This document shows positions 52,274 to 60,885 of a DNA stretch of 64,000 bases, in pieces. A program made the position numbers and the translations under genes. Source of the stretch: Singulisphaera sp. GP187 (GTDB lineage: Bacteria > Planctomycetota > Planctomycetia > Gemmatales > Gemmataceae); the NCBI GenBank assembly GCA_945905925.1, contig CAMDQN010000011.1:1-64000 (forward strand), in the 5' to 3' direction. Positions within the stretch are counted from its first letter, which is position 1. Every line of letters starts with the position of its first letter. The notes under the pieces were generated by a model, which saw nothing but the letters and a program-made list of their open reading frames with translations, searched no databases and was not told the DNA's origin.

Positions 52274-52396
52274 CGTCGTCTCCGGTTGGTGTGCGGTGTC
52301 CGGGAACTGTTGTATGGCTCGCGTTTCCGGTTTCCCCGGTCGCAAATTCCGAGTAAGATCGTGAGAAGATTTCCCGCACGCACCGAGGAACCGGAG

Positions 52397-54544
52397 ATGC
52401 GGCTGTTGCCCCGCGCTTCCGCCGTCGTCATACTGCTCGCTGTCGCTTCCGGCGCGCCGGCGGCCGAACCGCCTGGGCCAGAGTGGGCGTACAAACCGTT
52501 CAAGCGACCCTCCGTGCCGGAAGTACGAAACCCGAAGTCCGAAATCCGAAATGAGATCGACCGGTTCCTGCTCGCGAAGCTCGCCGAGCAGAAGCTCACG
52601 TTCGCACCGGAAGCGGACCGGCGCACGCTGATCCGCCGTGTCTACTTCGATCTGATCGGACTTCCGCCGACACCGGAACAGGTCGAAGCATTCGTCAACG
52701 ACAAGGCGCCGGATGCTTACGAGAAAGTGGTCGATAAGTTGTTCGCGTCGCCGCAGTACGGCGAGCGGCAGGCGCTCTTCTGGCTCGATCTCGTGCGGTT
52801 CGCGGAAACTGACGGCTTCAACGCCGACGCCGTGCGCCCGTTCGCGTGGCGCTACCGCGATTACGTCATCAAGTCGTTCAACACCGACAAGCCTTTTGAT
52901 CGCTTCGTGAAGGAGCAACTCGCGGGCGACGAACTGTTCCCCGGCGAACCAGATGCGGCCGTCGGCACCGGCTTCTTGAGGCACTACCCAGACGAACACA
53001 ACGCGGTGAACCTCGAACAGCGTCGCTACGAGATCATCACGGACATCTCGGATACCACGTCCGCAGCGTTCCTCGCGCTCACGTCCGGGTGCGCCCGCTG
53101 CCACGACCACAAGTACGACCCGATCACGCAGAAAGACTACTTCCGTCTCCAGGCCTTCTTCGCCGGCTTCTGGCCGACCGAGGCGCCGCTGATTCCGCCA
53201 AGCGAGCGCGCCGAGTACGAGAAGAAGAATGCCGCGTGGGAACTGAAGACCGCCGACATCCGGGCGACAATCGCGAAGATCGAGGAACCGCACCACAAGA
53301 AGGCGAGCGCGAAGCAACGCAGCCGGTTCCCCGAGGAATACGCGAGCCTGCTCGACATCGCGCCCGAAACGCGCACGCCGATCCAGAAGCAACTCGCAAC
53401 GATGATCGAGAAACAGGTGTACGCGCGCGGCGACATCTCCAAGAGCTTAAAGCCCGCGGAAAAAGAGCAACTCGACGCGCTGAAGCTAAAGCTCGCGGAC
53501 CTCGCGAAAGAGAAGCCGCCCGAGCCGGCGAAGGCGATGGCGATGACCGATCTGCCCACGCCGCCGGCCACGAAGTTGTTCAAACGCGGCAACTGGCAGA
53601 AGCCCGGCGACGAACTTTTGCCCGGCTTCTACTCGGCCATCGACGACCGCGACGCGGACGCGAAGCCGCTGGCAACGTCGTCCGGTCGGCGCGCGGCGCT
53701 GGCGAACTGGGTTGCGTCGAAGGACAACCCACTCACGGCGCGCGTGATCGCGAACCGCATCTGGCAGCAGCGATTCGGCTTCGGCCTCGTGCGCACGTCG
53801 AGCGACTTCGGCGTGACCGGCGACCGGCCCACGCACCCGGAGTTACTCAACTGGCTGGCGAGCGAACTGACTGCGAAAGACTGGTCGTTGAAGCACATTC
53901 ACAGGCTGATGGTGACGAGCATGGCGTACCGACAAGGAACGCGCGGCGCGAACGAAGGCACAAAGATCGACCCCGACAACAAACTGCTGTGGCAGTTCCC
54001 GCGGCGCCGGCTCGACGGCGAGGCGCTTCGCGACGCGATGCTCGCGGTGTCGGGGCAACTGGATCTCAAAGCCGGTGGGCCAAGCGTGTTCCCCGAACTG
54101 CCACCGGAGTTGCAGAAGACCGCAGGTGCCGCGTGGAAGGTGTCCGCGGACGTCGCGGAGCGGAACCGGCGCAGCGTGTACGTGTTCGTGAAGCGGAACC
54201 TGCGATACCCGCTGTTCGCGCTGTTCGACGCGCCCGACCGCAACGAGACGTGCTCTCGCCGGTTCATCACCACGACCGCGCCGCAGGCACTCGCGCTGCT
54301 CAACGACAACATCGTGCTGAGCTTCGGGAAGGAACTGGCTAATCGCGTGACAAAAGAGGTCGGTACGGATCGCGAGAAGTTCGTGGACCGCGCGTTCCGC
54401 TTGACGATCGGCCGACCCGCGACGAGCGAAGAGAACACCGCGATGCGAGGCTACATGGCGCGTCACAAGGGTACCGCCCCCGAAGCCGCAATCGACCTGT
54501 GTCACGCGCTGCTGAACCTGAACGAGTTCCTCTACGTCGATTGA
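52397..54544 (+). CDS. DUF1549-DUF1553 protein
   Basis: A 715-residue exported protein with a signal peptide (RLLPRASAVVILLAVASGAP). Unlike the gene at 27793, it has no PSCyt1 cytochrome domain. It begins directly with the WAYKPFKRPSVPEVRN linker. DUF1549 (RRVYFDLIGLPPTPEQVEAF, SGCARCHDHKYDPITQKDYF with one CxxCH) precedes a charged coiled-coil-like middle and DUF1553 (NPLTARVIANRIWQQRFGFG, DGEALRDAMLAVSGQLDL, RNETCSRRFITTTAPQALAL). Residues ~42-54 read VRNPKSEIRNEID, coded by a repeat-like segment. The start ATG at 52397 has GGAG 3 nt upstream. Function as for its paralogue is unknown. Confidence 0.9.
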   Translation: MRLLPRASAVVILLAVASGAPAAEPPGPEWAYKPFKRPSVPEVRNPKSEIRNEIDRFLLAKLAEQKLTFAPEADRRTLIRRVYFDLIGLPPTPEQVEAFVNDKAPDAYEKVVDKLFASPQYGERQALFWLDLVRFAETDGFNADAVRPFAWRYRDYVIKSFNTDKPFDRFVKEQLAGDELFPGEPDAAVGTGFLRHYPDEHNAVNLEQRRYEIITDISDTTSAAFLALTSGCARCHDHKYDPITQKDYFRLQAFFAGFWPTEAPLIPPSERAEYEKKNAAWELKTADIRATIAKIEEPHHKKASAKQRSRFPEEYASLLDIAPETRTPIQKQLATMIEKQVYARGDISKSLKPAEKEQLDALKLKLADLAKEKPPEPAKAMAMTDLPTPPATKLFKRGNWQKPGDELLPGFYSAIDDRDADAKPLATSSGRRAALANWVASKDNPLTARVIANRIWQQRFGFGLVRTSSDFGVTGDRPTHPELLNWLASELTAKDWSLKHIHRLMVTSMAYRQGTRGANEGTKIDPDNKLLWQFPRRRLDGEALRDAMLAVSGQLDLKAGGPSVFPELPPELQKTAGAAWKVSADVAERNRRSVYVFVKRNLRYPLFALFDAPDRNETCSRRFITTTAPQALALLNDNIVLSFGKELANRVTKEVGTDREKFVDRAFRLTIGRPATSEENTAMRGYMARHKGTAPEAAIDLCHALLNLNEFLYVD
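52519..52552. repeat. Family I-like repeat segment inside a coding sequence
   Basis: CGAAACCCGAAGTCCGAAAT followed by CCGAAATGAG is a run of CGAAA-type units resembling the intergenic element at 57652. It codes for VRNPKSEIRNEI in frame. Confidence 0.55.
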
Positions 54545-54659
54545 GTCTGGGTGGGCCCGCCGAGCCGAGGCGGGCTGCGACGGAGTGCGTTCACCGAGAC
54601 GCGCCGACGTTTACCGGTGGTGTCGCAGTACCGCTCGGCTCGCGGCACCTACCCAGAGC

Positions 54660-55154
54660 CTACGAAAGCTCCCCCACAAGCAATTCGTACAGCGTCTCCA
54701 GTGATTGCGAAATCACGTGCGTGTCGCCGGTCACGGCCATGAAGTTCTGATCGCCATTCCATCGCGGGACGATGTGCCAGTGAAGGTGTCCCGGCACACC
54801 AGCCCCCGCGGCGCGGCCCAGATTCAACCCCACGTTGAAGCCGTCCGCGTTCATCCGCTTTTCGAGGATGCCGATCAGCTTCCGCATCACGAGTTGAAGG
54901 TCGAGCAGTTCGTCCGAGGTGAGTTCATCGAGGCGCCCTTTGTGCGCGCGAGGGGAGATGAGCAGGTGCCCGTTGTTGTACGGGAACCGGTTAAGCACCA
55001 CGACCGACAGCTCCGTGCGATGTACCACCAAGTTCGCGCGGTCGTCCGCTTCCGCCGCCGCGCGACACAGGAAGCACTCCGGGCCGGTCGCCGGCGGCTT
55101 CTCCTTCGGCGCGGTGATGTACGACAGCCGCCACGGTGCCCACAGCGTGTCCAT
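54660..55154 (-). CDS. HIT-family nucleotide hydrolase/transferase
   Basis: A 164-residue member of the histidine triad superfamily. The triad HLHWHIVPR near residue 122 carries the catalytic His. WAPWRLSYI at the start, FLCRAAAEADDRANLVVHRT and RFPYNNGHLLISPRAHKGRL are typical of the Ap4A-phosphorylase-like/FHIT-like branch that acts on dinucleoside polyphosphates. The two cysteines of a possible zinc site are not complete: only one C (FLC) is near the start. It is divergent from rpmF, with a long family A palindrome between them. Confidence 0.9.
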   Translation of the reverse strand: MDTLWAPWRLSYITAPKEKPPATGPECFLCRAAAEADDRANLVVHRTELSVVVLNRFPYNNGHLLISPRAHKGRLDELTSDELLDLQLVMRKLIGILEKRMNADGFNVGLNLGRAAGAGVPGHLHWHIVPRWNGDQNFMAVTGDTHVISQSLETLYELLVGELS

Positions 55155-55155
55155 T

Positions 55156-55287
55156 AGAACCCCTCCCCAACCCCTCCCCTAAGAAGGGCGGGGCTTCAAA
55201 CCAAAGACAAATCGAGCAGTGCGTTCTCTGGTGTTGGTTTTGCTCCCCCTTCCTTCTTAGGGAAGGGGGTTGGGGGGATAGGTTCTT
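55156..55287. repeat. Family A palindrome with enlarged centre
   Basis: The arms (AGAACCCCTCCCCAACCCCT and complement) match the family A consensus with a few changes (CCCTAAGAAGGGCGGGG). The centre is ~45 nt. Only 2 nt separate it from the HIT start codon side, so it lies in the divergent 5' region of both genes. Confidence 0.88.
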
Positions 55288-55433
55288 CGCGAGAACGCCC
55301 CGTCCCGTTGTCCGGTCAGTTGCGGTCGTGTAATCATAGCGGAACGTCGGGCGGGCGCGTTCCTTGACTGTCACTGCGGCCGGTCCTAACATGACCGTCT
55401 TAACTCGAAACCGACACGACCGCGAGAATAGTC

Positions 55434-55628
55434 ATGGCAGTACCCAAAAGGCGCACCTCCCGCTCCCGAAAAGGCACGCGGCGCAGTCACCACCACATTG
55501 TCGCGGTGCAGATCCAGTTCTGCGTCAAGTGCAATGAACCGGTGATGCCGCACCGCGTCTGCTCCAACTGTGGGTTCTACCAGGGTCGTGACGCGATCGT
55601 GGTGGAAGACGACAAGCAAGGGAAGTGA
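55434..55628 (+). CDS. rpmF: Ribosomal protein bL32
   Basis: A 64-residue bL32 of the large ribosomal subunit. MAVPKRRTSRSRKGTRRSHH is the classical N-terminus, and the four-cysteine zinc site CVKCN...CSNCG is complete (CxxC-x~12-CxxC). It leads the fatty-acid cluster as in many bacteria, with plsX starting 3 nt after its stop. This makes rpmF-plsX one transcript. Confidence 0.97.
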   Translation: MAVPKRRTSRSRKGTRRSHHHIVAVQIQFCVKCNEPVMPHRVCSNCGFYQGRDAIVVEDDKQGK

Positions 55629-55631
55629 CCC

Positions 55632-56639
55632 ATGCGGATCGCCCTCGATGCGATGGGCGGCGATCACGGTCCGGCCCCAAACGTCGGCGGCGCCGCTCTG
55701 GCGCTGACCGCGAACCCCGACTTGACCGTCGTTTTTGTCGGCGACCAGGCGCAACTCGAACCGTTGCTCGGCGCGGCTTCGTTGCCAGCCAGGCGGTTCG
55801 AGGTTGTTCACGCTGCGCAAGTCGTCGAAATGAAGGAGAAACCGGGCGAAGCGTTCCGCCGCAAGCCGGACGCGTCCGTGTTCCGCGCCTGGCAACTGCT
55901 GGCTCAGGGCAAGGTGGACGGTCTCGTCTCGGCGGGTAACACCGGGGCCGTCGTCGCCGGCGGGCTGATGTCGCGCCGGTTCCTCAAAGGCGTTCACCGG
56001 CCCGGCATCGCGACCGTCATGCCCAACGCGAAGGGTCGCTGCGTCATCATGGACGTGGGCGCGAACGTCTTCCCCAAACCACCGCACCTGCTCCAGTATG
56101 GCGTGATGGGCAGCGCGTTCGCTCGCCACATCTTGAACATCGAACGCCCCACGCTGGGCCTGATGAACGTGGGCGAAGAGGAAGGCAAGGGGCACGAACT
56201 CGTTCAGAAGACTTACGAGTTGTTCCGTGCCAGTCCGCTCAACGACCGCTTCGTGGGGAACATCGAGGGTCGCGACATTCACCGCGGCACGGTCGATGTG
56301 GTCGTCACCGACGGGTTCACCGGCAACGTGGTGTTGAAGCTCAGTGAGGGCGTGCTCGAATTCGTGCTGGGAGTCGTCAACCAGGAAGTGATCGGCACGC
56401 TCCAGGTCGAGCGCGAGCAGGCCCAACTCGCGATGAAGGGCGTGGTCGCGAAGTACCACTACAGCGCCGTGGGTGGGGCGCCGCTTCTGGGCGTCGAGGG
56501 CGTGTGCATCATCTGTCACGGTTCGTCGAAGGACCAGGCCATCGCCGGCGCACTCGCGGTCGCGGCGATCAACGTGCGCGTGAAACTCAACGAGAAGATC
56601 GTCGCCGAACTCGACGCGCTGCCCAACAGCGATGAGTGA
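55632..56639 (+). CDS. plsX: Phosphate acyltransferase
   Basis: A 335-residue PlsX, which converts acyl-ACP to acyl-phosphate for phospholipid synthesis. MRIALDAMGGDHGPAPNVGG is the family start. VSAGNTGAVVAGGLMSRRFL, CVIMDVGANVFPKPPHLLQY, NVGEEEGKGHELVQKTYELF and VTDGFTGNVVLKLSEGV are conserved blocks. Length is usual. It sits directly after rpmF and before fabD, but a family B inverted repeat fills the gap after its stop codon. Confidence 0.97.
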   Translation: MRIALDAMGGDHGPAPNVGGAALALTANPDLTVVFVGDQAQLEPLLGAASLPARRFEVVHAAQVVEMKEKPGEAFRRKPDASVFRAWQLLAQGKVDGLVSAGNTGAVVAGGLMSRRFLKGVHRPGIATVMPNAKGRCVIMDVGANVFPKPPHLLQYGVMGSAFARHILNIERPTLGLMNVGEEEGKGHELVQKTYELFRASPLNDRFVGNIEGRDIHRGTVDVVVTDGFTGNVVLKLSEGVLEFVLGVVNQEVIGTLQVEREQAQLAMKGVVAKYHYSAVGGAPLLGVEGVCIICHGSSKDQAIAGALAVAAINVRVKLNEKIVAELDALPNSDE

Positions 56640-56643
56640 GTTT

Positions 56644-56726
56644 TGTAGGGTGGGTCAAGGCTTTGCGCAGGCCCACCATTCTTCGCATCGTTGGTGGGCC
56701 CGCGCAAAGCCTTGACCCACCCTACA
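56644..56726. repeat. Family B inverted repeat between plsX and fabD
   Basis: TGTAGGGTGGGTCAAGGCTT (continuing TGCGCAGGCCCACC) and the complement form a ~33-bp stem with a short ~12-nt loop. It lies inside the fatty-acid gene order, 4 nt after plsX and 11 nt before fabD. Confidence 0.92.
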
Positions 56727-56737
56727 GAAGACACTCC

Positions 56738-57646
56738 ATGCCAAAGACAGCCTTCCTCTTCCCCGGTCAGGGCGCGCAAACGGTCGGCATGGCAGCCGCG
56801 CTGTGCCAGTCCCTCTCGGCCGCCAACGACCTGTTCCGGCGCGCCTCCGAAATTCTGGGATACGACCTGCTCGACGTGTGCGCGAACGGTCCGGCCGAGA
56901 AACTCGGCGCGACCGACGTGAGCCAACCAGCCATCTTCGTCGCGAGCCTCGCGGCGCTCGAACAACTGAAAGCCACCGAACCGGACGCGTGCTCTTCCGT
57001 CGTCGCGACCGCCGGCTTGAGCCTCGGTGAATACACCGCACTCGCGTTCGCCGGCTCGCTGTCGTTCGAGGACGGCGTAAAGCTCGTGCAAGCTCGCGGG
57101 CGAGCCATGCAAGACGCCGCGACCGCGACCCCTTCGGGCATGGTCAGCGTGCTCGGCCTGGAAGTGCCGGACGTGGAATCGCTGGTGATCGAGGCCCGCG
57201 AAACTGACACCCTCGAAGTCGCGAACCTGCTCTGCCCCGGGAACACGGTGGTGTCCGGCGCGATTGTCGCCCTGGGACGCTTCGAGCAACTCTGCGTGCA
57301 AAAGGGTGGCATCCGCACGATCCGCCTCACGGTCGCCGGCGCGTTCCACACGGCCCTGATGAAGCCCGCCGACGAGAAACTCGCCGCGGCCCTCGCGAAC
57401 GTTACGCTGAACGCGCCCGCGGTGCCGGTGTGGTCGAACGTGGACGCAAAACCACACACGTCCCCGGAAGAGATTCGCGACCTGCTCGTAAAGCAAGTTC
57501 TTTCGCCGGTGCGGTGGGAGGACACGCTCCGCGGACTGTTCGCCGAAAGCGTGGAACGCTTCTACGAGATCGGTCCCGGACGAGTCCTGGCGGGCTTGAT
57601 CAAGCGCGTGCAGCGAAAAGCCGATATTCGGAACGTCACCGCCTGA
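56738..57646 (+). CDS. fabD: Malonyl-CoA:ACP transacylase
   Basis: A 302-residue FabD, which loads malonate onto ACP. KTAFLFPGQGAQTVGMAAAL is the start. The nucleophile lies in AGLSLGEYTAL near residue 94: the usual GHSLG is GLSLG, so the Ser is kept and His is replaced by Leu. AFHTALM near 203 holds the second catalytic His, and YEIGPGRVLAGL is near the end. The ATG at 56738 is the first after the repeat. It reads between plsX and the acyl-carrier gene in the order typical of the bacterial fab cluster. Confidence 0.95.
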   Translation: MPKTAFLFPGQGAQTVGMAAALCQSLSAANDLFRRASEILGYDLLDVCANGPAEKLGATDVSQPAIFVASLAALEQLKATEPDACSSVVATAGLSLGEYTALAFAGSLSFEDGVKLVQARGRAMQDAATATPSGMVSVLGLEVPDVESLVIEARETDTLEVANLLCPGNTVVSGAIVALGRFEQLCVQKGGIRTIRLTVAGAFHTALMKPADEKLAAALANVTLNAPAVPVWSNVDAKPHTSPEEIRDLLVKQVLSPVRWEDTLRGLFAESVERFYEIGPGRVLAGLIKRVQRKADIRNVTA

Positions 57647-57651
57647 TGGGA

Positions 57652-57725
57652 AAATTCGAAATTCGAAAGGGAGCAAGCCGCTCTGCTCTTCAATTTCGGA
57701 TTTCGAATTTCGTGCTTTGAATTTG
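57652..57725. repeat. Family I AT-rich inverted repeat
   Basis: AAAATTCGAAATTCGAAAGG is mirrored by TTTCGGATTTCGAATTTCG, with a ~25-nt centre rich in GC. It starts 6 nt after fabD. It stands out as locally AT-rich. The rest of the 279-nt gap to acpP shows no gene. Confidence 0.7.
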
Positions 57726-57925
57726 CCTCTTCCCGTCCGGTCTTTTCTTTTCGGGGTCGCGTCAGTAGAGTTTTGTTCGTGAGTCGCTGCACAGGCACCG
57801 GGGAAAATACCCTTCGCGGGTGGGGCCGAAGCGATACAAAATACCAGACGCTGCGCGCGGGGCCGGTTGGAGCCGGTCGGGGGCGCGGGTGTTGCGGTGA
57901 CCATCACCGCCCGGAGGGTCGAACC

Positions 57926-58171
57926 GTGTCCGTTGAGCAACGCGTAATCGATATCGTGAGCGAGCACTTCGCCTACGACAAAGAAAAGATCACTCGCAGT
58001 ACCACGTTCATTGAAGAGATCGGCGCGGACTCGCTCGACATCGTCGAGTTCGTCATGGAACTGGAAGAAGAATTCGACATTCAGATTCCAGACGACCAGG
58101 CCGAAAAAATCAAGATGGTCGGCGAGGCCGTTGACTACATCGACACCGCGATCAAGAACAAGCCACAGTGA
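57926..58171 (+). CDS. acpP: Acyl carrier protein
   Basis: An 81-residue ACP that carries growing acyl chains on a phosphopantetheine arm. The attachment motif GADSLDIVEFVMELEEEF is complete, with Ser near residue 36. VEQRVIDIVSEHFAYDKEKI at the start and DDQAEKIKMVGEAVDYI at the end are typical. The start is a GTG at 57926 with GGAGG ~7 nt upstream; an in-frame ATG is absent. Its stop overlaps the fabF start by 4 nt (GTGA), so translation is coupled. Confidence 0.96.
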   Translation: MSVEQRVIDIVSEHFAYDKEKITRSTTFIEEIGADSLDIVEFVMELEEEFDIQIPDDQAEKIKMVGEAVDYIDTAIKNKPQ

Positions 58172-59454
58172 CAGCTCCCACAACCCGTCGGCGGGTGGTG
58201 ATTACCGGGCTTGGCACGGTAAACCCGCTCGCGCTCACCGTTCCCGACTACTGGCGAGGGCTCCTCGCCGGGGATAGTGGCATCGCGCCCATCACGCTCT
58301 TCGACACCGCCACTTTCAAACTCACGAACGGTGACACGGTCCCATTCAAGGTGCGGTTCGGTGGTGAGGTGAAGGGCTTCAACCCTGAACCCACCATTGA
58401 CACGCGATCCGCGCGCAAGCTCGACCGGTTCACGCAGTTCGCCATCGTCGCCGCCGTCGAAGCGGTGGGCGAGAGCGGGCTGGACTTCGCGAAAGAAAAT
58501 CCGTTCCGGTGCGGGTGCATCCTCGGCAGCGGCATCGGCGGCATGTCGGAGTGGGAAGACGGTTACCGCACACTGATCGAGCGCGGCCCTGGTCGACTCG
58601 GACCGTTCCTCATCGCCAAGATGATCGCGAACTCGGCCAGCGGAAACATCTCGATCCGCTTCGGCCTTCGCGGACCAAACACCACTGTTTCCACCGCGTG
58701 TTCGTCCGCGGCGCACGCCATTGCGGACTCGCTGGCCGCGATTCGCCAGGGACAGGCCGACGTGATGGTCACGGGCGGCAGTGAAGCCGCGATCACGCCG
58801 CTGGGCCTCGGCGGGTTCATTGCGTGCAAGGCGCTGTCGCAGCGCAACGACGACCCAGCCGGCGCGAGCCGCCCGTTCGACAAGGATCGCGACGGTTTCG
58901 TGCTGAGCGAAGGCTGCGGCATTCTGATACTCGAAGAGTACGAACGAGCGAAGGCGCGGAACGCACCGATCTACGCGGAGGTGTGCGGTTCCGGGAACAC
59001 GGCGGACGCGTTCCACATCACCGCCCCGCACGAGGACGGGATCGGCGCGGCGCAAGCGATGCGCGAAGCGGTCGCGGACTCCGGCTGGAACACCGACGAA
59101 GTGCAGTACGTGAACGCGCACGGCACGAGCACCGGTCTCGGCGACGTGGCAGAGACAAAAGCCGTGAAAGCGGTGTTCGGCGCGCACGCGAAAAAGCTGA
59201 TGGTTTCCAGCACGAAGAGCATGATCGGTCACCTGCTCGGCGCGAGCGGCGGTGTGGAAGCGGTCGCCTGTGCGTTGAGTATCAAGCACGGCGCGGTCCA
59301 CCCCACAATCAACTTGCAGAACCAAGACATCGAATCCGGTTGCGATTTGGACTACGTGCCGAACACGGCCCGCGAGGTCCGCGTGCGAAAAGTGCTGTCG
59401 AACAGCTTCGGCTTCGGCGGCCACAACTGCTCGATCGCGCTGGGCGCAGTCTAA
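58168..59454 (+). CDS. fabF: Beta-ketoacyl-ACP synthase II
   Basis: A 428-residue KAS II, the condensing enzyme that elongates acyl-ACP. VVITGLGTVNPLALTVPDYW opens the fold. The nucleophile Cys lies in TVSTACSSAAHAIADSLAAI near residue 176. YVNAHGTSTGLGDVAETKAV near 317 and SSTKSMIGHLLGASGGVEAV near 350 hold the two catalytic His and the conserved Lys. VLSNSFGFGGHN ends the domain. It starts with GTG overlapping the acpP stop. No fabG or fabH gene is in the cluster. Confidence 0.96.
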   Translation: MTAPTTRRRVVITGLGTVNPLALTVPDYWRGLLAGDSGIAPITLFDTATFKLTNGDTVPFKVRFGGEVKGFNPEPTIDTRSARKLDRFTQFAIVAAVEAVGESGLDFAKENPFRCGCILGSGIGGMSEWEDGYRTLIERGPGRLGPFLIAKMIANSASGNISIRFGLRGPNTTVSTACSSAAHAIADSLAAIRQGQADVMVTGGSEAAITPLGLGGFIACKALSQRNDDPAGASRPFDKDRDGFVLSEGCGILILEEYERAKARNAPIYAEVCGSGNTADAFHITAPHEDGIGAAQAMREAVADSGWNTDEVQYVNAHGTSTGLGDVAETKAVKAVFGAHAKKLMVSSTKSMIGHLLGASGGVEAVACALSIKHGAVHPTINLQNQDIESGCDLDYVPNTAREVRVRKVLSNSFGFGGHNCSIALGAV

Positions 59455-59460
59455 ATCACC

Positions 59461-59589
59461 AAGAAGAGTAGCCGCACGAAAAACGCAGAAGAAAGACACG
59501 ACCAGAGAAAACAGAATGCAGTGCTTGAAAACACTCTTTCTCTTCTCTGGTCGTGTCTTTCTTCTGCGTTTTTCGTGCGGCTATTCTTC
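59461..59589. repeat. Family H inverted repeat with very long arms
   Basis: AAGAAGAGTAGCCGCACGAA (continuing to ACCAGAGAA) is mirrored over ~48 nt by the sequence ending GTGCGGCTATTCTTCT, with a ~30-nt centre. It lies between fabF and the ThiF-rhodanese gene, 6 nt past the fabF stop. It is the longest perfect-arm element in the window and reads as the terminator of the fab operon. Confidence 0.93.
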
Positions 59590-59610
59590 TGTCTTTTCTG
59601 AGGTCGCGTG

Positions 59611-60798
59611 ATGCCGCTTCCCGATTTGCTTGGTGGCCGGTGGGCCGACGTGTCGCTCACGCAGCCCGAGTTCGCTCGCTACTCGCGGCACATCATCATG
59701 CCGGAGGTCGGCCTCGACGGGCAGCGCAAGCTCAAGGCCGCGAAGGTACTCGTCATCGGCACCGGCGGCCTCGGTTCGCCGCTCGCGCTGTACCTCGCGG
59801 CGGCCGGTGTGGGCACGCTCGGACTCGTAGACTTCGACATCGTGGACACGTCGAACCTTCAGCGGCAGATCATTCACGGCACCGCGGACGTGGGCCGCTC
59901 GAAGTGCCAGTCCGCCGCGGACCGGCTTCGCGACGTGAACCCCGAAGTCGCGCTCGACCTGTGGGAGACGCAGTTCACGTCGAAGAACGCGCTCGACATC
60001 GTGAAGCGATACGACATCGTCGTGGACGGCACCGATAACTTCCCGACGCGATATCTCGTCAACGACGCGTGCGTGCTGCTGAGTAAGCCCAACGTCTATG
60101 GGAGCATCTTCCGGTTCGACGGTCAGGCGACGGTGTTCGATCCGCGTGTGGGGCCGTGTTACCGGTGTCTGTACCCGGAACCGCCACCGCCGGGCGAGGT
60201 GCCGAGTTGCGCCGAAGGCGGTGTGCTGGGCATCCTTCCGGGCGTGATCGGTTGCATTCAGGCGACGGAAACGATCAAGCTCATCCTCGGTATCGGCGAA
60301 CCGCTCATCGGTCGGTTGCTGCACTACGACGCGCTCAACATGACCTTCAAGACGTTCAAGATTCGGCGCGACCCGAAGTGGGCCGTCGGTGCGCCGCACC
60401 CGACCATCAAGGGACTCATCGACTACGAGGAGTTCTGCGGGGTGCGCGGCGGCCCGACGCCGCTCGCGGCTTCGCCGAGCGCGAGCGACATCACGCCGGA
60501 GCAACTCAAGAAGCGCATCGACGCAGGCGAGAACCTGTTCGTCCTCGATGTGCGGAACCCGAACGAGTTCCAGATTTGCCGCATCCCGGGGACGGTGCTG
60601 CTGCCGCTCCCGGAGTTGCCAGCGCGCTTCGCTGAAGTACCAAAGGACCGCGAGGTGATTGTCCACTGCAAGAGCGGAATGCGCAGCGCGAAGGCGATCG
60701 AGTTTCTGAAGGCGCAAGGCTACACGAAGCTCGTGAACCTGACCGGCGGCATCCTCGGCTGGGCCGACAAGGTGGACACGGGGATGCCCAAGTATTGA
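59611..60798 (+). CDS. ThiF/MoeB-type adenylyltransferase fused to a rhodanese domain
   Basis: A 395-residue fusion. Residues ~20-260 are an E1-like adenylyltransferase: RYSRHIIMPEVGLDGQRKLK, VLVIGTGGLGSPLALYLAAA for ATP, VDFDIVDTSNLQRQIIHGTA, DGTDNFPTRYLVNDACVLLS, and zinc cysteines in CYRCLYPEPPPP. Residues ~290-395 are a rhodanese (DVRNPNEFQICRIPG) with its active Cys in VHCKSGMRSAKAI. This MoeZ/Uba4-like fusion adenylates and thiolates a sulfur-carrier protein for molybdopterin, thiamine or thionucleotides. Its carrier is not in the window. The ATG at 59611 directly follows a GTG at 59608 that could also start. Confidence 0.93.
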   Translation: MPLPDLLGGRWADVSLTQPEFARYSRHIIMPEVGLDGQRKLKAAKVLVIGTGGLGSPLALYLAAAGVGTLGLVDFDIVDTSNLQRQIIHGTADVGRSKCQSAADRLRDVNPEVALDLWETQFTSKNALDIVKRYDIVVDGTDNFPTRYLVNDACVLLSKPNVYGSIFRFDGQATVFDPRVGPCYRCLYPEPPPPGEVPSCAEGGVLGILPGVIGCIQATETIKLILGIGEPLIGRLLHYDALNMTFKTFKIRRDPKWAVGAPHPTIKGLIDYEEFCGVRGGPTPLAASPSASDITPEQLKKRIDAGENLFVLDVRNPNEFQICRIPGTVLLPLPELPARFAEVPKDREVIVHCKSGMRSAKAIEFLKAQGYTKLVNLTGGILGWADKVDTGMPKY

Positions 60799-60882
60799 TT
60801 TGTAGGGTGGGCACCGCCCACCACGCTTCGCGTCTCGCTTGAGTGCGGCGCAAAGCATGGTGGGCAGTGCCCACCCTACAAA
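60799..60882. repeat. Family B inverted repeat between convergent genes
   Basis: TTTGTAGGGTGGGCACCGCC (continuing CACCA) and the complement form a ~24-bp stem with a ~33-nt centre (GCTTCGCGTCTCGCTTGAGT). It lies between the stop codons of the ThiF-rhodanese and MFS genes, 1 and 4 nt away. Confidence 0.9.
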
Positions 60883-60885
60883 ACA

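Noticed and set aside
49721-54544. A continuous 1607-codon open frame on the plus strand suggesting one giant fusion protein
   Set aside because: It joins the esterase remnant, the antisense of a DUF1501 gene and RidA, and the real DUF1549/1553 gene. Only the part from 52397 has a signal peptide and family motifs; the rest is a high-GC chance open frame.
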